Shown here: piece by piece, positions 1 to 8,455 of the stretch
Layout of the letters: every line of letters starts with the position of its first letter
Position numbering within the stretch: the stretch's first letter is position 1
Source of the DNA: Streptomyces sp. NBC_01198
GTDB lineage: Bacteria; Actinomycetota; Actinomycetes; Streptomycetales; Streptomycetaceae
Reading direction: 5' to 3'
NCBI RefSeq assembly: GCF_036010485.1
Contig: NZ_CP108568.1
Coordinates: 3,851,001-3,915,000, forward strand
Length of the DNA: 64,000 bases
Position numbers and translations under genes: made by a program
Notes under the pieces: model-generated
What the model was told of the DNA's origin: nothing
Database searches by the model: none
The model's input: only the letters and a program-made list of their open reading frames with translations

Positions 1-398
1 TGGGAGTGCCAGACCAGCGTGTGGCCGCGGATCTTCATGTTCTGCGCCTGGGCGTGCGCGACGATCTGGTCACCGGGGCCGAAGTTGAACGAGTTCTGGT
101 TCGCCTCGATGGTGTCCCATTTCATCTCGTTCTCCGGCGTGACCGCACCGAACTGGGCGTCCAGCGCCGCGGTGTAGTCGGTCTCGCTGAGATGGTTCGC
201 CGCGACCGCGGTGCCGAAGTAGCGGCCCTGCGCGGCGGCAGCGGTACCCAGGGCGCCGACCGCGTGCGCGGTGCCAGCGGTGGTCATCAGACCGATGGCC
301 GCCACCGCGCCCGCCGTGCCCGCGGCGATCGCGATCCGCAGTCCGGAGCGCCGGTGCAGGCCGGTCTCGCTGGGTTCTCGGGGGATGTCACTGAACAC
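1..398 (-). CDS. GH10 endo-1,4-beta-xylanase, N-terminal part (cut by window edge)
   Basis: Secreted family GH10 xylanase that would cleave the beta-1,4-xylan backbone. The visible part starts at a GTG (396-398) behind a GAAGAGG-type Shine-Dalgarno. It holds a signal peptide (arginine-rich n-region, Ala/Gly hydrophobic stretch, THA-type cleavage region) and the first GH10 segment, with the typical AANHLSETDY, TPENEMKWD and GHTLVWHS motifs (about residues 65-132). The catalytic glutamates lie beyond the window edge. It is divergent from the CE1-CBM2 esterase, so backbone cleavage and deacetylation may be co-regulated from the shared 498-bp intergenic region. Family assignment is firm; C-terminal modules such as a CBM cannot be judged. 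Confidence 0.9.
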   Translation of the reverse strand, partial: MFSDIPREPSETGLHRRSGLRIAIAAGTAGAVAAIGLMTTAGTAHAVGALGTAAAAQGRYFGTAVAANHLSETDYTAALDAQFGAVTPENEMKWDTIEANQNSFNFGPGDQIVAHAQAQNMKIRGHTLVWHS

Positions 399-551
399 TT
401 CCAACCTCTTCTTCCTCTTCTGCTGGCAGTCCGGGATCGGCGCAGTTCGCACCGGCCCGAACAGGTGGGGGGTCCATTCGCGAGGGTGTTGTCGGCCACG
501 GGAGTTGTGCCGCTGGCGCGGCATGGCCGGGAGGAGGGTGGATCGGTGGCC

Positions 552-580
552 AGTGTGGACCCTGAGCTTCGAAACGTCAA
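552..580 (-). promoter_or_regulatory. Candidate promoter of the xylanase gene
   Basis: On the minus strand TTGACG (580-575) is followed after 17 bases by CACACT (557-552). The -35 is good and the -10 weak (3 of 6). A CGAAA box (570-574) lies in the spacer and another (592-596) just upstream, positions suited to repression. Confidence 0.35.
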
Positions 581-805
581 CGACTCTTTTCCGAAACAAC
601 CGGAGAGCGTGGACAGGGTTCTGACGGAGCGTCGGCCCGTGCTCCGACACCTGCGTACGGGCGGTTTTCCGGTGCCGCAGCAAGGGGAGAGGTCCCGAAC
701 GTACCGAAGGGGCGCCACCCCACCGGACGTCGCCAGATGTATTGACTCCGTCACTTTGCCGCCCTATGGTGCCCGAAACATTCGCGCAAGGGTCGAAAAC
801 TTTCG
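570..805. promoter_or_regulatory. CGAAA boxes in the xylanase/esterase divergent region
   Basis: Four CGAAA boxes are visible at 570-574, 592-596, 774-778 and 794-798. The last forms a palindrome with TTTCG at 801-805 (CGAAA-AC-TTTCG). CGAAA boxes upstream of xylanase genes are established in actinomycetes, where they act as negative elements. Two boxes overlap the predicted xylanase promoter and two lie just downstream of the predicted esterase promoter. Apart from these boxes and the promoters, I see nothing else in the 498-bp gene-free stretch 399-896. Confidence 0.6.
742..770 (+). promoter_or_regulatory. Promoter of the CE1-CBM2 esterase
   Basis: TTGACT (742-747) is separated by exactly 17 bases from TATGGT (765-770), a good housekeeping-sigma promoter. 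Transcription would begin near 777, inside the CGAAA-box cluster, leaving a leader of about 120 nt before the ATG at 897. Confidence 0.6.
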
Positions 806-896
806 CACCTCACAGCGGGCGTCCGCCGCCCGTACGCCACCGTGGCCGGAGAGGGAGCCTCCACCAGGGCGGCAACACCCCGGAAGGAACACCGCC

Positions 897-2366
897 ATGC
901 CCCCCACACGAGCGCCGAGCGGCGCCGGCGTCAGCGCCGGCATCCGTGCCGGCAGCGGCAGGAGGCGTCTGGGGACGCTGCTGACCGCGCTGCTCGCCGC
1001 GGTCGCCTCGATCCTGGCCGCGATCACCCTGTCCACCCAGAGCGCCGCCGCGGCCTCGCTCACCGAGGTCACCAACTTCGGCAGCAACCCCGGCAACCTG
1101 CGGATGTACGAGTACGTGCCGAACTCGGTCAAGCCCAACCCGGCCATCCTGGTCGCCGTCCACTACTGCACCGGCACCGCTCCCGCGTTCTACTCGGGCA
1201 CCGAGTTCCACACTCTGGCCGACCAGTACGGCTTCATCGTCGTCTACCCGGACGCCAACGTCAGCGGCCAGTGCTTCGACGTCTCCTCCTCCGGAGCACT
1301 CACCCACAACGGCAACAGCGACCCGGCGAGCATCGCCTCGATGGTCTCCTACGTCGAGCAGCACAACAGCGCCGACGCCGGCCGCGTCTACGTCACCGGC
1401 GCCTCCTCCGGCGCGATGATGACCGACGTCCTCCTCGGCGACTACCCCGACATCTTCAAGGCCGGCGCCGCCTTCATGGGCGTGCCCTTCGCCTGCTTCG
1501 CCACCTCCGACCCGTCGGGCTGGAACAACGCCTGCGCCAACGGCCAGATCACCAAGACCCCGGCGCAATGGGGCGACCTGGTCCGCGCCGCCTACCCCGG
1601 CTACACCGGCCCCCGCCCCCGCGTCCAGCTGTGGCACGGCACCGCCGACACCACCCTGAACTACAACAACTTCGCCGAAGAGATCAAACAGTGGACCAAC
1701 GTACTCGGCGTCAGCCAGACACCGGTCCTCACCGACAGCCCACAATCCGGCTGGACCCACACCCGCTACGGCACCAACACCGCCCAAGCCCCCGTCGAAG
1801 CATTCAGCATCTCCGGCGTAGGCCACTCCCTCCCCACCAACGGCATGGCCGCCAAGGCCATCACCTTCTTCGGCCTCGACAACACAACCGGCGGCACCTC
1901 CGCCGGCACATCGTCCGGGACGTCGTCGGGCACCAGCAGCGGTACGTCGACCGGTACGAGCACGGGTACCTCGTCGGGCACGTCGACGGGGACGAGTACC
2001 GGTACGTCGAGCGGCAGCTCGACCGGCACGAGTACGGGTTCGTCGGGTGGTACGCCGCCGCCGAGTGCGGGGTGTTCCGCGACGTTCCGTACGGTGAGTG
2101 CGTGGTCGGGCGGGTATCAGATCGAGGTGACGGTGAAGAACACCGGCTCCTCGGCGATCTCGGGCTGGACGGTGTCGTGGTCGCAGCCCTCGGGGGACAC
2201 GATCGCGAGTCTGTGGAACGCGGTGCAGGGCACCTCGGGTGGTCTGACCACGGCGAAGAACGCCGCGTACAACGGTCAGGTGGGCGCTGGCGCCACCACG
2301 ACCTTCGGCTACGTCGTCAACGGCGGCACATCCCCCACCCTCACCCCCACCTGCCAAGCAGGCTGA
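897..2366 (+). CDS. Secreted CE1-type acetylxylan esterase / PHB-depolymerase-like enzyme with CBM2
   Basis: 489-residue secreted esterase. The ATG at 897 follows a GGAAGGAA ribosome site; the open frame extends far upstream but without a matching site. Parts in order: Tat/Sec-like signal peptide (about 1-53), CE1 alpha/beta-hydrolase domain (about 54-330) with nucleophile motif GASSGA and a late GVGHSLP histidine motif, a Thr/Ser/Gly linker (nt 1890-2067), and a C-terminal CBM2 of about 100 residues starting and ending with Cys. CBM2 anchors enzymes to cellulose or xylan. Being divergent from a GH10 xylanase makes acetylxylan esterase more likely than polyhydroxybutyrate depolymerase; both activities occur in this family. 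The CDS linker and CBM use more T-ending codons than the catalytic domain. Confidence 0.85.
   Translation: MPPTRAPSGAGVSAGIRAGSGRRRLGTLLTALLAAVASILAAITLSTQSAAAASLTEVTNFGSNPGNLRMYEYVPNSVKPNPAILVAVHYCTGTAPAFYSGTEFHTLADQYGFIVVYPDANVSGQCFDVSSSGALTHNGNSDPASIASMVSYVEQHNSADAGRVYVTGASSGAMMTDVLLGDYPDIFKAGAAFMGVPFACFATSDPSGWNNACANGQITKTPAQWGDLVRAAYPGYTGPRPRVQLWHGTADTTLNYNNFAEEIKQWTNVLGVSQTPVLTDSPQSGWTHTRYGTNTAQAPVEAFSISGVGHSLPTNGMAAKAITFFGLDNTTGGTSAGTSSGTSSGTSSGTSTGTSTGTSSGTSTGTSTGTSSGSSTGTSTGSSGGTPPPSAGCSATFRTVSAWSGGYQIEVTVKNTGSSAISGWTVSWSQPSGDTIASLWNAVQGTSGGLTTAKNAAYNGQVGAGATTTFGYVVNGGTSPTLTPTCQAG
1890..2067 (+). repeat. Low-complexity Thr-Ser-Gly linker repeat
   Basis: About eleven copies of a 12-nt unit encoding GTSS or GTST join the esterase domain to the CBM2. 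Such linkers are usual in secreted actinomycete glycosidases. Codon degeneracy has been used to vary the copies, so the protein repeat is cleaner than the DNA repeat. Confidence 0.8.
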
Positions 2367-2449
2367 CCCCGCACTGACAGCACCACCCCCCGGCGCGGCC
2401 ACCTGACCGGCGCCCCACGGATGCACCACCGCACGACAGGAGTTCCGCC

Positions 2450-3091
2450 GTGACCACCACAGCAGAGGGACCGGCCGGCCGGCTCGGCCGGACCGGGCCC
2501 GTCGTGGAGACCACCCGCCAGGTCGGTTCGTACCTGGCGCTGACCTTCGACGACGGGCCGCACCCGGTCCACACCCCCCACCTGCTGTCCGTGCTCCGCG
2601 AGCACGGGGTCACGGCGGTCTTCTGCCTCTGGGGCGCGCACGCGCTCGCGCACCCGGAGATCGTCCGCGAGATCGTCGCCGACGGCCATCAGCTGGGCAA
2701 CCACGGCATGCACCACGACGACATGTCGGGCTGGTCCGCCGAGCGGGTCCGGGCCGACCTGGAGAGCACCACGGCGGCCATCCGGGCCGCCGTGCCCGGT
2801 GTGCCGGTCCCCTACTTCCGGGCTCCTTTCGGCAGCTGGGGCGGCACTCCCGAGGTCGCCCGGCGGCTCGGCATGGTCCCGCTGGGCTGGCGCGTCGCCG
2901 CCGAGGACTGGGAGCCCCCGGGCACCGGGGAGCTGGTCCGCCGGGTGGAGAGCCGGCTGACGCCGGGCGCGGTCGTCCTGCTGCACGACGGGGGCGGCGA
3001 CCGCTCCCAGACCGTCGAGGCGGTCGCCTGCCTGCTGCCCCGCCTCGCCGCCCGCGGCTGGCACTTCACCGGCCCGTCCCGGCGCTCCTGA
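2450..3091 (+). CDS. CE4 polysaccharide deacetylase (NodB domain), intact
   Basis: 213-residue NodB/CE4 deacetylase, which removes N- or O-acetyl groups from chitin, peptidoglycan or acetylxylan using a metal. All catalytic motifs are present: TFDDGP (motif 1), NHGMHHDDM giving the H-x3-H metal pair (motif 2), RAPFG (motif 3), a WxxxxxDW-like segment, and VVLLHDGGG (motif 5). GTG start at 2450 with ACAGGAG upstream. No signal peptide is visible, so it may be cytoplasmic or leave by another route. It follows the esterase by 83 bp on the same strand and may be cotranscribed, which hints at acetylxylan as substrate, but chito-oligosaccharides are equally possible. Confidence 0.85.
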   Translation: MTTTAEGPAGRLGRTGPVVETTRQVGSYLALTFDDGPHPVHTPHLLSVLREHGVTAVFCLWGAHALAHPEIVREIVADGHQLGNHGMHHDDMSGWSAERVRADLESTTAAIRAAVPGVPVPYFRAPFGSWGGTPEVARRLGMVPLGWRVAAEDWEPPGTGELVRRVESRLTPGAVVLLHDGGGDRSQTVEAVACLLPRLAARGWHFTGPSRRS

Positions 3092-3195
3092 GTTCTGCCG
3101 CTCGCGGCGGAGATCCGCAGGTCACAGGCTTATCGTTCACCCGGATGGCCCTCGGTGGCTGTCCGTGCGGCCGGGCCGGCCGGAAGCTGGAAGGC

Positions 3196-3936
3196 ATGCG
3201 ACCGCACAGGGTCAAGCTGGTGTCGTCGCTTCTGTCGCTGGCCTTTCTGGGGGCCTGCTCGGCCCCTGGTCATCCGGTGCAGAGGCCTCGGCACACCCGC
3301 GCCGTCCTGCACCCCGCGGTGCTGCGGCCGGTGGTCGTCGGGCGTACCGCCTGGCACGCCGACGAGCAGTCGGTGCGCAAGGGGCTCGTCTACGACCACT
3401 CGGTGAAGGCGGTGTTCGTGCACCACACGGACAACCCCAACGACTACGACTGCAAGAAGGACGTCCCCGCGATGCTGCTCGCCCTCGAACAGCAGCACAT
3501 CGCGCTGGGCTGGGACGACCTCGGCTACAACTTCGTGGTGGACCGCTGCGGCGACATCTACGAGGGCCGCTCCGGCAGTGCGGTCCGCGACGTGCGCGGC
3601 GCCCACACGGAGGGCTTCAACACCGACACCATCGGGATAGCGGCGCTCGGCAACTTCGGCGCGGGCCGGAAGGTCCCGCGGGCGATGCTCAGGGCCATCG
3701 CCTCGATAGCCGCCTGGAAGCTCGACCCCTCGGTGGACCCGCTCGGCAAGGTCCGCCTGGTCTCCACCAACGACGGCAGCCGCTACCCCAAGGGCACGGC
3801 CGCCACCCTCAACGTCATCTCCGGCCACCGCGACGTCTACGAGACCACCTGCCCGGGCCAGGCCCTCTACGACGCGCTGCCGTGGATCCGCGAGACCGCG
3901 GCCGCCATGCGGCAGAAGGCGACCTGGGCGGGCTGA
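3196..3936 (+). CDS. PGRP-type N-acetylmuramoyl-L-alanine amidase lipoprotein
   Basis: 246-residue amidase_2/peptidoglycan-recognition domain protein, predicted to cut the bond between muramic acid and L-alanine in peptidoglycan. The N-terminus MRPHRVK is followed by a hydrophobic stretch ending in the lipobox FLGAC. The catalytic domain (about 45-235) shows the zinc-binding HHTDN histidines, the GWDDLGYNFVVD core, and the late HRD...TCPG zinc/cysteine motif. I start at the ATG 3196 (GGAAG 9 nt upstream) because the signal peptide begins there; an in-frame ATG at 3145 is possible but would bury it. It converges with the PBP gene, leaving 15 bp between stop codons. Confidence 0.85.
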   Translation: MRPHRVKLVSSLLSLAFLGACSAPGHPVQRPRHTRAVLHPAVLRPVVVGRTAWHADEQSVRKGLVYDHSVKAVFVHHTDNPNDYDCKKDVPAMLLALEQQHIALGWDDLGYNFVVDRCGDIYEGRSGSAVRDVRGAHTEGFNTDTIGIAALGNFGAGRKVPRAMLRAIASIAAWKLDPSVDPLGKVRLVSTNDGSRYPKGTAATLNVISGHRDVYETTCPGQALYDALPWIRETAAAMRQKATWAG

Positions 3937-3951
3937 GCAGCCGGCCCGCGG

Positions 3952-6126
3952 TCAGGGTACGGCCCTGGCGTAGCGGGACCAGATCGCCGCCGGGTAGGTG
4001 CTGCCGGTCTTCTCGGCGGCCCGGCTGCCCGTGGTGCCGGTGAGCGGCTCCAGTTGCTGGGACGCCGGGTCGACGCGGAAGAGGGCGACGGATGTCGACA
4101 CCGTGCCGGTGTGGCCGACGTACCAGGCAGCGGTGTTGTCCTGCGCCGTCCCCGCGGTGCCGGCCCGGTCGGGTCCCGTGGTGAGGGCCGCTTCCACGTC
4201 GGCGGCGACCGCGGGGGTGAACGGGTGCGTGACGGTGGGGGATTGCAGCCGGAGGCGTTCGCCGTCGCGGGTGATGCGCAGGACGGAGCAGGGGGCGGTG
4301 TGGGTGCCGTCCGCGGCGAAGGTGGCGTAGGCGCCGGCCATCCTGATCGGGCTCGGGGTGGCGGTGCCGAGCGAGAACTCCGGTGTCTGCGCGCCGAATC
4401 CGCTGTCGGGCAGCAGGCCGGCGTCGATCGAGGCCTGCCGCACGCGGTCCAGGCCGACGTCCATGCCCAGTTGCTCGATCGGCCCGTTGACGGACTCGGC
4501 GACCGCCTGCCGCAGGGTGACGGGGCCGTAGGAGCGGTGGCCGTCGTTGGACACCCGCACGATCTTGCCGTCCCGGCTCCAGTACGGGCCCTCGGGCGTG
4601 CGGATCTCGGCCTTGTCGTCGCCGTCGTAGACGGTGCCCGGCGTGACCGGCGTACGGGGGGCGCCGCGGGTCAGCAGGACGCCGTCGCGCAGGCCGGCCG
4701 CGTAGACGAACGGCGCGTAGGCCGTACCCGCCGGGACGATGGCGATGTTGGCGTCGTCGAAGCCCTGCTTGACGTAGTCGGGGCCGCCGTAGAGGGCGAG
4801 GATGCGGCCGTCGGTGCCCACCGAGGCGGCGCCGACCCGCACATCGCGGTCGGCGGGGCGGTCGGCCGGGCGCAGGCCGCCGAGTTGCTGCTGGACCGAG
4901 GTGGCGAGGGCGTCGACCCGGGGCCGCTCGAAGGTGGTGTAGATCTGGTAGCCGCCGCGGTCGAACTCCGCGTCGGAGATGCCGCTGTGCGCGGAGACGT
5001 ACGCCCGCGCGGTGTCCACCAGGTAGCCGGTCTGGCCGCTGAGTCCGGCCGGGCGCGGCGGCGCCTTCGGCTCGGGGAAGACGGTGTAGGTGGCCCGTTG
5101 TGCGGCCGACAGCCTGCCGATCTTCACCATCCGGTCCAGCACCCACGCCCAACGCTTCACCGCCCGGCGGTGGTTGGCCGCGCTGACGGCGGGGTCGTAG
5201 AGTCCGGCGCCCTTGAGCAGGGTGGCGAGGAAGGCCCCCTCGCTGGCGTTGAGCTGCGAGACGTCCTTGCCGTAGTAGGCCTTGGCCGCCCGCTGCACCC
5301 CGTAGGCGCCGCGGCCGAACCAGCTGGTGTTGAGGTAGCCGTCGAGTATCTGCTGCTTGCTCATCCTCCGGTCCAGCTTGACCGCGATGAACATCTCGGT
5401 GACCTTCCGCGACAGCGTCTGGTCCTGGCTGAGGTAGACGTTCTTCACGTACTGCTGGGTGATGGTGGAGCCGCCCTGGGTGGCGCCGCCGGTCGCCATG
5501 TCCTTGACGGCCCGGGCGATGCCCGGCACCGAGATGCCCGAGTCGGAGTAGAAGGAGGCGTTCTCGGCGGCGAGCACCGCCCACTGCACGGACGTCGGGA
5601 TGCGGTCCAGCGGCATCGACTGGCGGTCGACCGGGCCGACCCTGGCCATCTCGGTGCCGTCGGCCCAGTAGTAGACGTTGTCCTGCTGGGTGGCGAAGGC
5701 GTTGAGGTCGGTGGGGATCCGGGTGCGCTGGTAGCCGTAGCCGACCAGCCCGGCGAGCAGCAGCAGCACCCAGCACAGGACCAGCAGCGTCTGCCGCGGC
5801 GAGGGCAGCCAGCGGCGCGGCCCCCGGCGCCCGGGCCGCGGATAGCGCGGCCGCAGCCGGCGCAGGCCCGCCCGCCAGGCCCGCCGGTCGCCCAGCGCCC
5901 GGACCGCCGCGACCGACTTCCGGCGTACCGCGCCGGGGGCCGCCGACACCGCGCCGGGGGCCGCGCGGACCGCCCGGCGCGCCGCCGCAGCCGACCTCCC
6001 CGCCGCCCCGCGCGCTGCCGCAGCCGACCTCCCCGCCGCCTCGCGCACCGCGCCCGCCGCCTTGCGCGCGGCCGCGCCCGCCGCCGTCCCTGCCCGCTCT
6101 CCCGCCTGGCGGTGGTGCGGCACCAT
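3952..6126 (-). CDS. Class A penicillin-binding protein with degenerate transpeptidase domain
   Basis: 724-residue bifunctional-PBP homologue. An Ala/Arg-rich cytoplasmic tail of about 115 residues leads to one membrane anchor (LLVLCWVLLLLAGLVGYGY), then a GT51 glycosyltransferase domain. GT51 looks intact: Glu188 in AENASFYSDSG, GGSTITQQYVKN, and the RKVTEMF...YLNTSWFG block. The transpeptidase domain keeps fold and SVN motif, but the SxxK nucleophile motif reads T468-A-Y-A471 and the KTG motif reads T657-A-G. Without nucleophilic Ser and both Lys it should not acylate penicillin or crosslink. Likely a glycan polymerase or scaffold. Start ATG 6126 has AGAGG 5 nt upstream. Confidence 0.85.
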   Translation of the reverse strand: MVPHHRQAGERAGTAAGAAARKAAGAVREAAGRSAAAARGAAGRSAAAARRAVRAAPGAVSAAPGAVRRKSVAAVRALGDRRAWRAGLRRLRPRYPRPGRRGPRRWLPSPRQTLLVLCWVLLLLAGLVGYGYQRTRIPTDLNAFATQQDNVYYWADGTEMARVGPVDRQSMPLDRIPTSVQWAVLAAENASFYSDSGISVPGIARAVKDMATGGATQGGSTITQQYVKNVYLSQDQTLSRKVTEMFIAVKLDRRMSKQQILDGYLNTSWFGRGAYGVQRAAKAYYGKDVSQLNASEGAFLATLLKGAGLYDPAVSAANHRRAVKRWAWVLDRMVKIGRLSAAQRATYTVFPEPKAPPRPAGLSGQTGYLVDTARAYVSAHSGISDAEFDRGGYQIYTTFERPRVDALATSVQQQLGGLRPADRPADRDVRVGAASVGTDGRILALYGGPDYVKQGFDDANIAIVPAGTAYAPFVYAAGLRDGVLLTRGAPRTPVTPGTVYDGDDKAEIRTPEGPYWSRDGKIVRVSNDGHRSYGPVTLRQAVAESVNGPIEQLGMDVGLDRVRQASIDAGLLPDSGFGAQTPEFSLGTATPSPIRMAGAYATFAADGTHTAPCSVLRITRDGERLRLQSPTVTHPFTPAVAADVEAALTTGPDRAGTAGTAQDNTAAWYVGHTGTVSTSVALFRVDPASQQLEPLTGTTGSRAAEKTGSTYPAAIWSRYARAVP

Positions 6127-6310
6127 CCTCACCTCTGCGCGGTCTCGACGTGGGCTCCTGGCCCCGGCCGCCGCCACCGTAGGAGCCGGAATGGGGCGGG
6201 ACCGGGATGGGACTGCGACAGGTGTGTAACAGCGATGCGGCCAGGGGCAGTTGCGGTCCTGTGACAGTTCGGTCCAGTCGCCATCACCTACGGATCGCAG
6301 GGTCGGACCC

Positions 6311-7645
6311 ATGACCGCCGCCCGGATCCGACGCCTTCTGCCCGCTCCCGGCAGCAAGGGCCGCCGCCGCAGAACCGCCGTGCTCTGCGGTCTGCTGTGC
6401 ACCGGCCTGCTCGGTACGGCCGTGGCGGTCGCGGGCGGGCACGGCGGGCACGGCGGGCACGGCGGGGGCGGCGGCGCCGCCCGTGCGGTGCCCCGGCAGG
6501 GCAGCGCCGCGCTGGCGCGCCCGGTGAAGCCGCAGCAGACCGGGAAGTCCGGCACCCCCGCCTGGGACGGCAAGGTCCGGGTGATCGGCGACGGCTCGAC
6601 CTCCGACACCGGGCCGCAGCCGCACCAGCCGACGCCGCAGAAGCTCAAGCCCGGCGAGAAGCCGCCGCAGTTCGTGGTCTTCTCCTGGGACGGCGCCCTG
6701 GAGAACGACGACCACCTCTTCTCCCGCTTCCGCAAGCTCGCCGAGCAGAACGACGCCCATATGACGTTCTTCCTCAGCGGCATCTACCTGCTGCCGGACG
6801 GGAAGCGCAGCCTGTACAAGCCGCCCCAGCACGCCCCAGGCGCCTCTGCCATCGACTTCCCGACCGGCGAGCACATCAAGTGGACGCTCGCCGAACTGCG
6901 GCAGGCCTGGGAGGACGGCGACGAGATCGGCACCCACTTCAACGGCCACTTCTGCGCCCCCGACCCCGGCGGCGGCGGGAACTGGAGCACCGCGGACTGG
7001 GAGAGCGAGATCTCCCAGGCGAAGTCCTTCGTGGAGAACTGGAAGACCAACACCGGCTTCACCGACATCCCGCCGCTGCCCTTCGACTACTCCAAGGAGC
7101 TCGCCGGCGGCCGCGCCCCCTGTCTGGAGGGCCAGAAGAACCTGCTGCCCGCCGAGAAGGCGAACGGCTGGCGCTACGACGCCAGCTCGCCGGGCGACTT
7201 CCAGATCTGGCCGTCCAAGCAGGACGGGGTGTGGAACTTCCCGCTCCAGCTGATGCCGTACCCGGACAAGGACTTCCAGGTGCTGTCGATGGACTTCAAC
7301 TTCCTCTACAACCAGTCCGGCGGCGATGTCACGCAGGGTGACCCGGCGAACTACCCGGCCTGGGAGAAGCAGGCCAGGCAGGGCTACCTCAACGGCTTCG
7401 AGCGCGCGTACAACGGCAGCCGCGCCCCGCTCTTCATCGGCAACCACTTCGAGACCTGGAACGGCGGCATCTACATGCAGGCCGTCGCGGACGTCGTCAA
7501 GGACGTGTGCCGCCGCACAGGCGTGCGCTGCGTGTCCTTCAAGGAGCTGAGCGACTGGCTGGACGTGCAGGACCCCGCGGTGCTGGCGAAGCTGCGGACG
7601 CTGGATCCGGGCGAATCGCCGGACTGGTCAAGGTTTGTGAAGTAG
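6311..7645 (+). CDS. Secreted NodB-like polysaccharide deacetylase-family protein
   Basis: 444-residue secreted protein of an actinobacterial NodB-like family. A signal peptide with an RRR n-region ends near residue 40 and is followed by a His-Gly-rich stretch (GHGGHGGHGG) that could bind metal. The fold begins at FVVFSWDGALEND, the equivalent of the NodB motif-1 aspartate, and has GTHFNGHF, an H-x3-H pair equivalent to motif 2. It is much longer than a plain CE4 domain and has Trp-rich insertions, so substrate is unknown. ATG 6311 is the start because the signal sequence begins there; its ribosome site is weak. Divergent from the PBP gene, suggesting a cell-wall role. Confidence 0.7.
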   Translation: MTAARIRRLLPAPGSKGRRRRTAVLCGLLCTGLLGTAVAVAGGHGGHGGHGGGGGAARAVPRQGSAALARPVKPQQTGKSGTPAWDGKVRVIGDGSTSDTGPQPHQPTPQKLKPGEKPPQFVVFSWDGALENDDHLFSRFRKLAEQNDAHMTFFLSGIYLLPDGKRSLYKPPQHAPGASAIDFPTGEHIKWTLAELRQAWEDGDEIGTHFNGHFCAPDPGGGGNWSTADWESEISQAKSFVENWKTNTGFTDIPPLPFDYSKELAGGRAPCLEGQKNLLPAEKANGWRYDASSPGDFQIWPSKQDGVWNFPLQLMPYPDKDFQVLSMDFNFLYNQSGGDVTQGDPANYPAWEKQARQGYLNGFERAYNGSRAPLFIGNHFETWNGGIYMQAVADVVKDVCRRTGVRCVSFKELSDWLDVQDPAVLAKLRTLDPGESPDWSRFVK

Positions 7646-7679
7646 GACACGGGTGTGAAAGAGGACACGGCGGGGTTAT

Positions 7680-7695
7680 GTGATCGTCCCGTAAC
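7680..7695 (+). promoter_or_regulatory. AfsQ1-box-like direct repeat
   Basis: GTGAT (7680-7684) and GTAAC (7691-7695) are separated by six bases. The reported AfsQ1 operator is GTnAC-n6-GTnAC; this site differs in one position. It lies 41 bp before the AfsQ1-like start codon and suggests autoregulation. Confidence 0.45.
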
Positions 7696-7735
7696 GATTC
7701 TCCAGGTCGCGCCCCCGTATACGGATACTGAGGTC

Positions 7736-8455
7736 ATGCCACGACTGCTGCTCATCGAGGACGACCGCGCGGTCCGCGAGGGCGTCGAGCTGGCACTGCG
7801 CAGGCAGGGCCACGACGTCGCCGCGGTGGCCACCGGCGAGGACGGGATGCACCTGCTGCGGTCCTTCCGGCCCGACGTGGTGGTCCTCGACCTGATGCTG
7901 CCGGGGATGACGGGTCTTGAGGTGTGCCGGCGCATCCGGGTCGACAACCAGGTGCCGATCATCATGGCGACCGCCAGGGGCGACGACGTCGACATCGTCG
8001 TGGGCCTTGAGGCGGGCGCCGACGACTACGTCGTCAAGCCGGTGCAGGCCCGGGTGCTCGACGCGCGAATACGGGCCGTGCTGCGCCGGGTCGGCGGCGG
8101 CCTGGACGGCGGGGACGGCCCGCCGCAGCCCGAGACGCACGACGACCTCAGCATCGACCGGGCCGGGCTCACCGTCTCCCGGCAGGGCATGCCGGTGCCG
8201 CTGGCGCCCTCCGAGCTGCGGCTGCTGCTGCTCCTTTCGGCCTCGCCCGGCCAGGTCTTCAGCCGGCAGCAGCTGCTCGAAGCGGTGTGGGAGCACAGCT
8301 ACCACGGCGACTCGCGGCTGGTGGACGCCTGCGTCAAGCGGCTGCGGACGAAGCTGGGCGAGCCGCCGGGGCGGCCGCGCTTCATCAGGACGGTGCGCGG
8401 CTTCGGCTACCAGTTCGCCAAATTCGCCGACCCGGCCCGGCCGGGACCCCGATGA
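7736..8455 (+). CDS. afsQ1: OmpR-family response regulator, AfsQ1-like
   Basis: 239-residue two-component response regulator: receiver domain (1-115) with acidic pocket IEDD and phospho-acceptor Asp52 in VVVLDLMLP, Lys in VVKPVQ, then an OmpR winged-helix DNA-binding domain (about 135-230). The stretches VVGLE-GADDYVVKPVQ, RVLDARIRAVLRR and GDSRLVDAC-KRLR are as I recall them from AfsQ1 of S. coelicolor, a nitrogen-responsive regulator of antibiotic production. ATG 7736 has GAGG upstream. The stop overlaps the kinase start (ATGA), so the two are translationally coupled. It could be an AfsQ1 paralogue rather than the orthologue. Confidence 0.75.
   Translation: MPRLLLIEDDRAVREGVELALRRQGHDVAAVATGEDGMHLLRSFRPDVVVLDLMLPGMTGLEVCRRIRVDNQVPIIMATARGDDVDIVVGLEAGADDYVVKPVQARVLDARIRAVLRRVGGGLDGGDGPPQPETHDDLSIDRAGLTVSRQGMPVPLAPSELRLLLLLSASPGQVFSRQQLLEAVWEHSYHGDSRLVDACVKRLRTKLGEPPGRPRFIRTVRGFGYQFAKFADPARPGPR

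Noticed and set aside
810..2429. Long minus-strand open frame opposite the esterase
   Set aside because: Repetitive Gly/Val/Ala/Arg translation without domains; shadow of the CE1-CBM2 gene.
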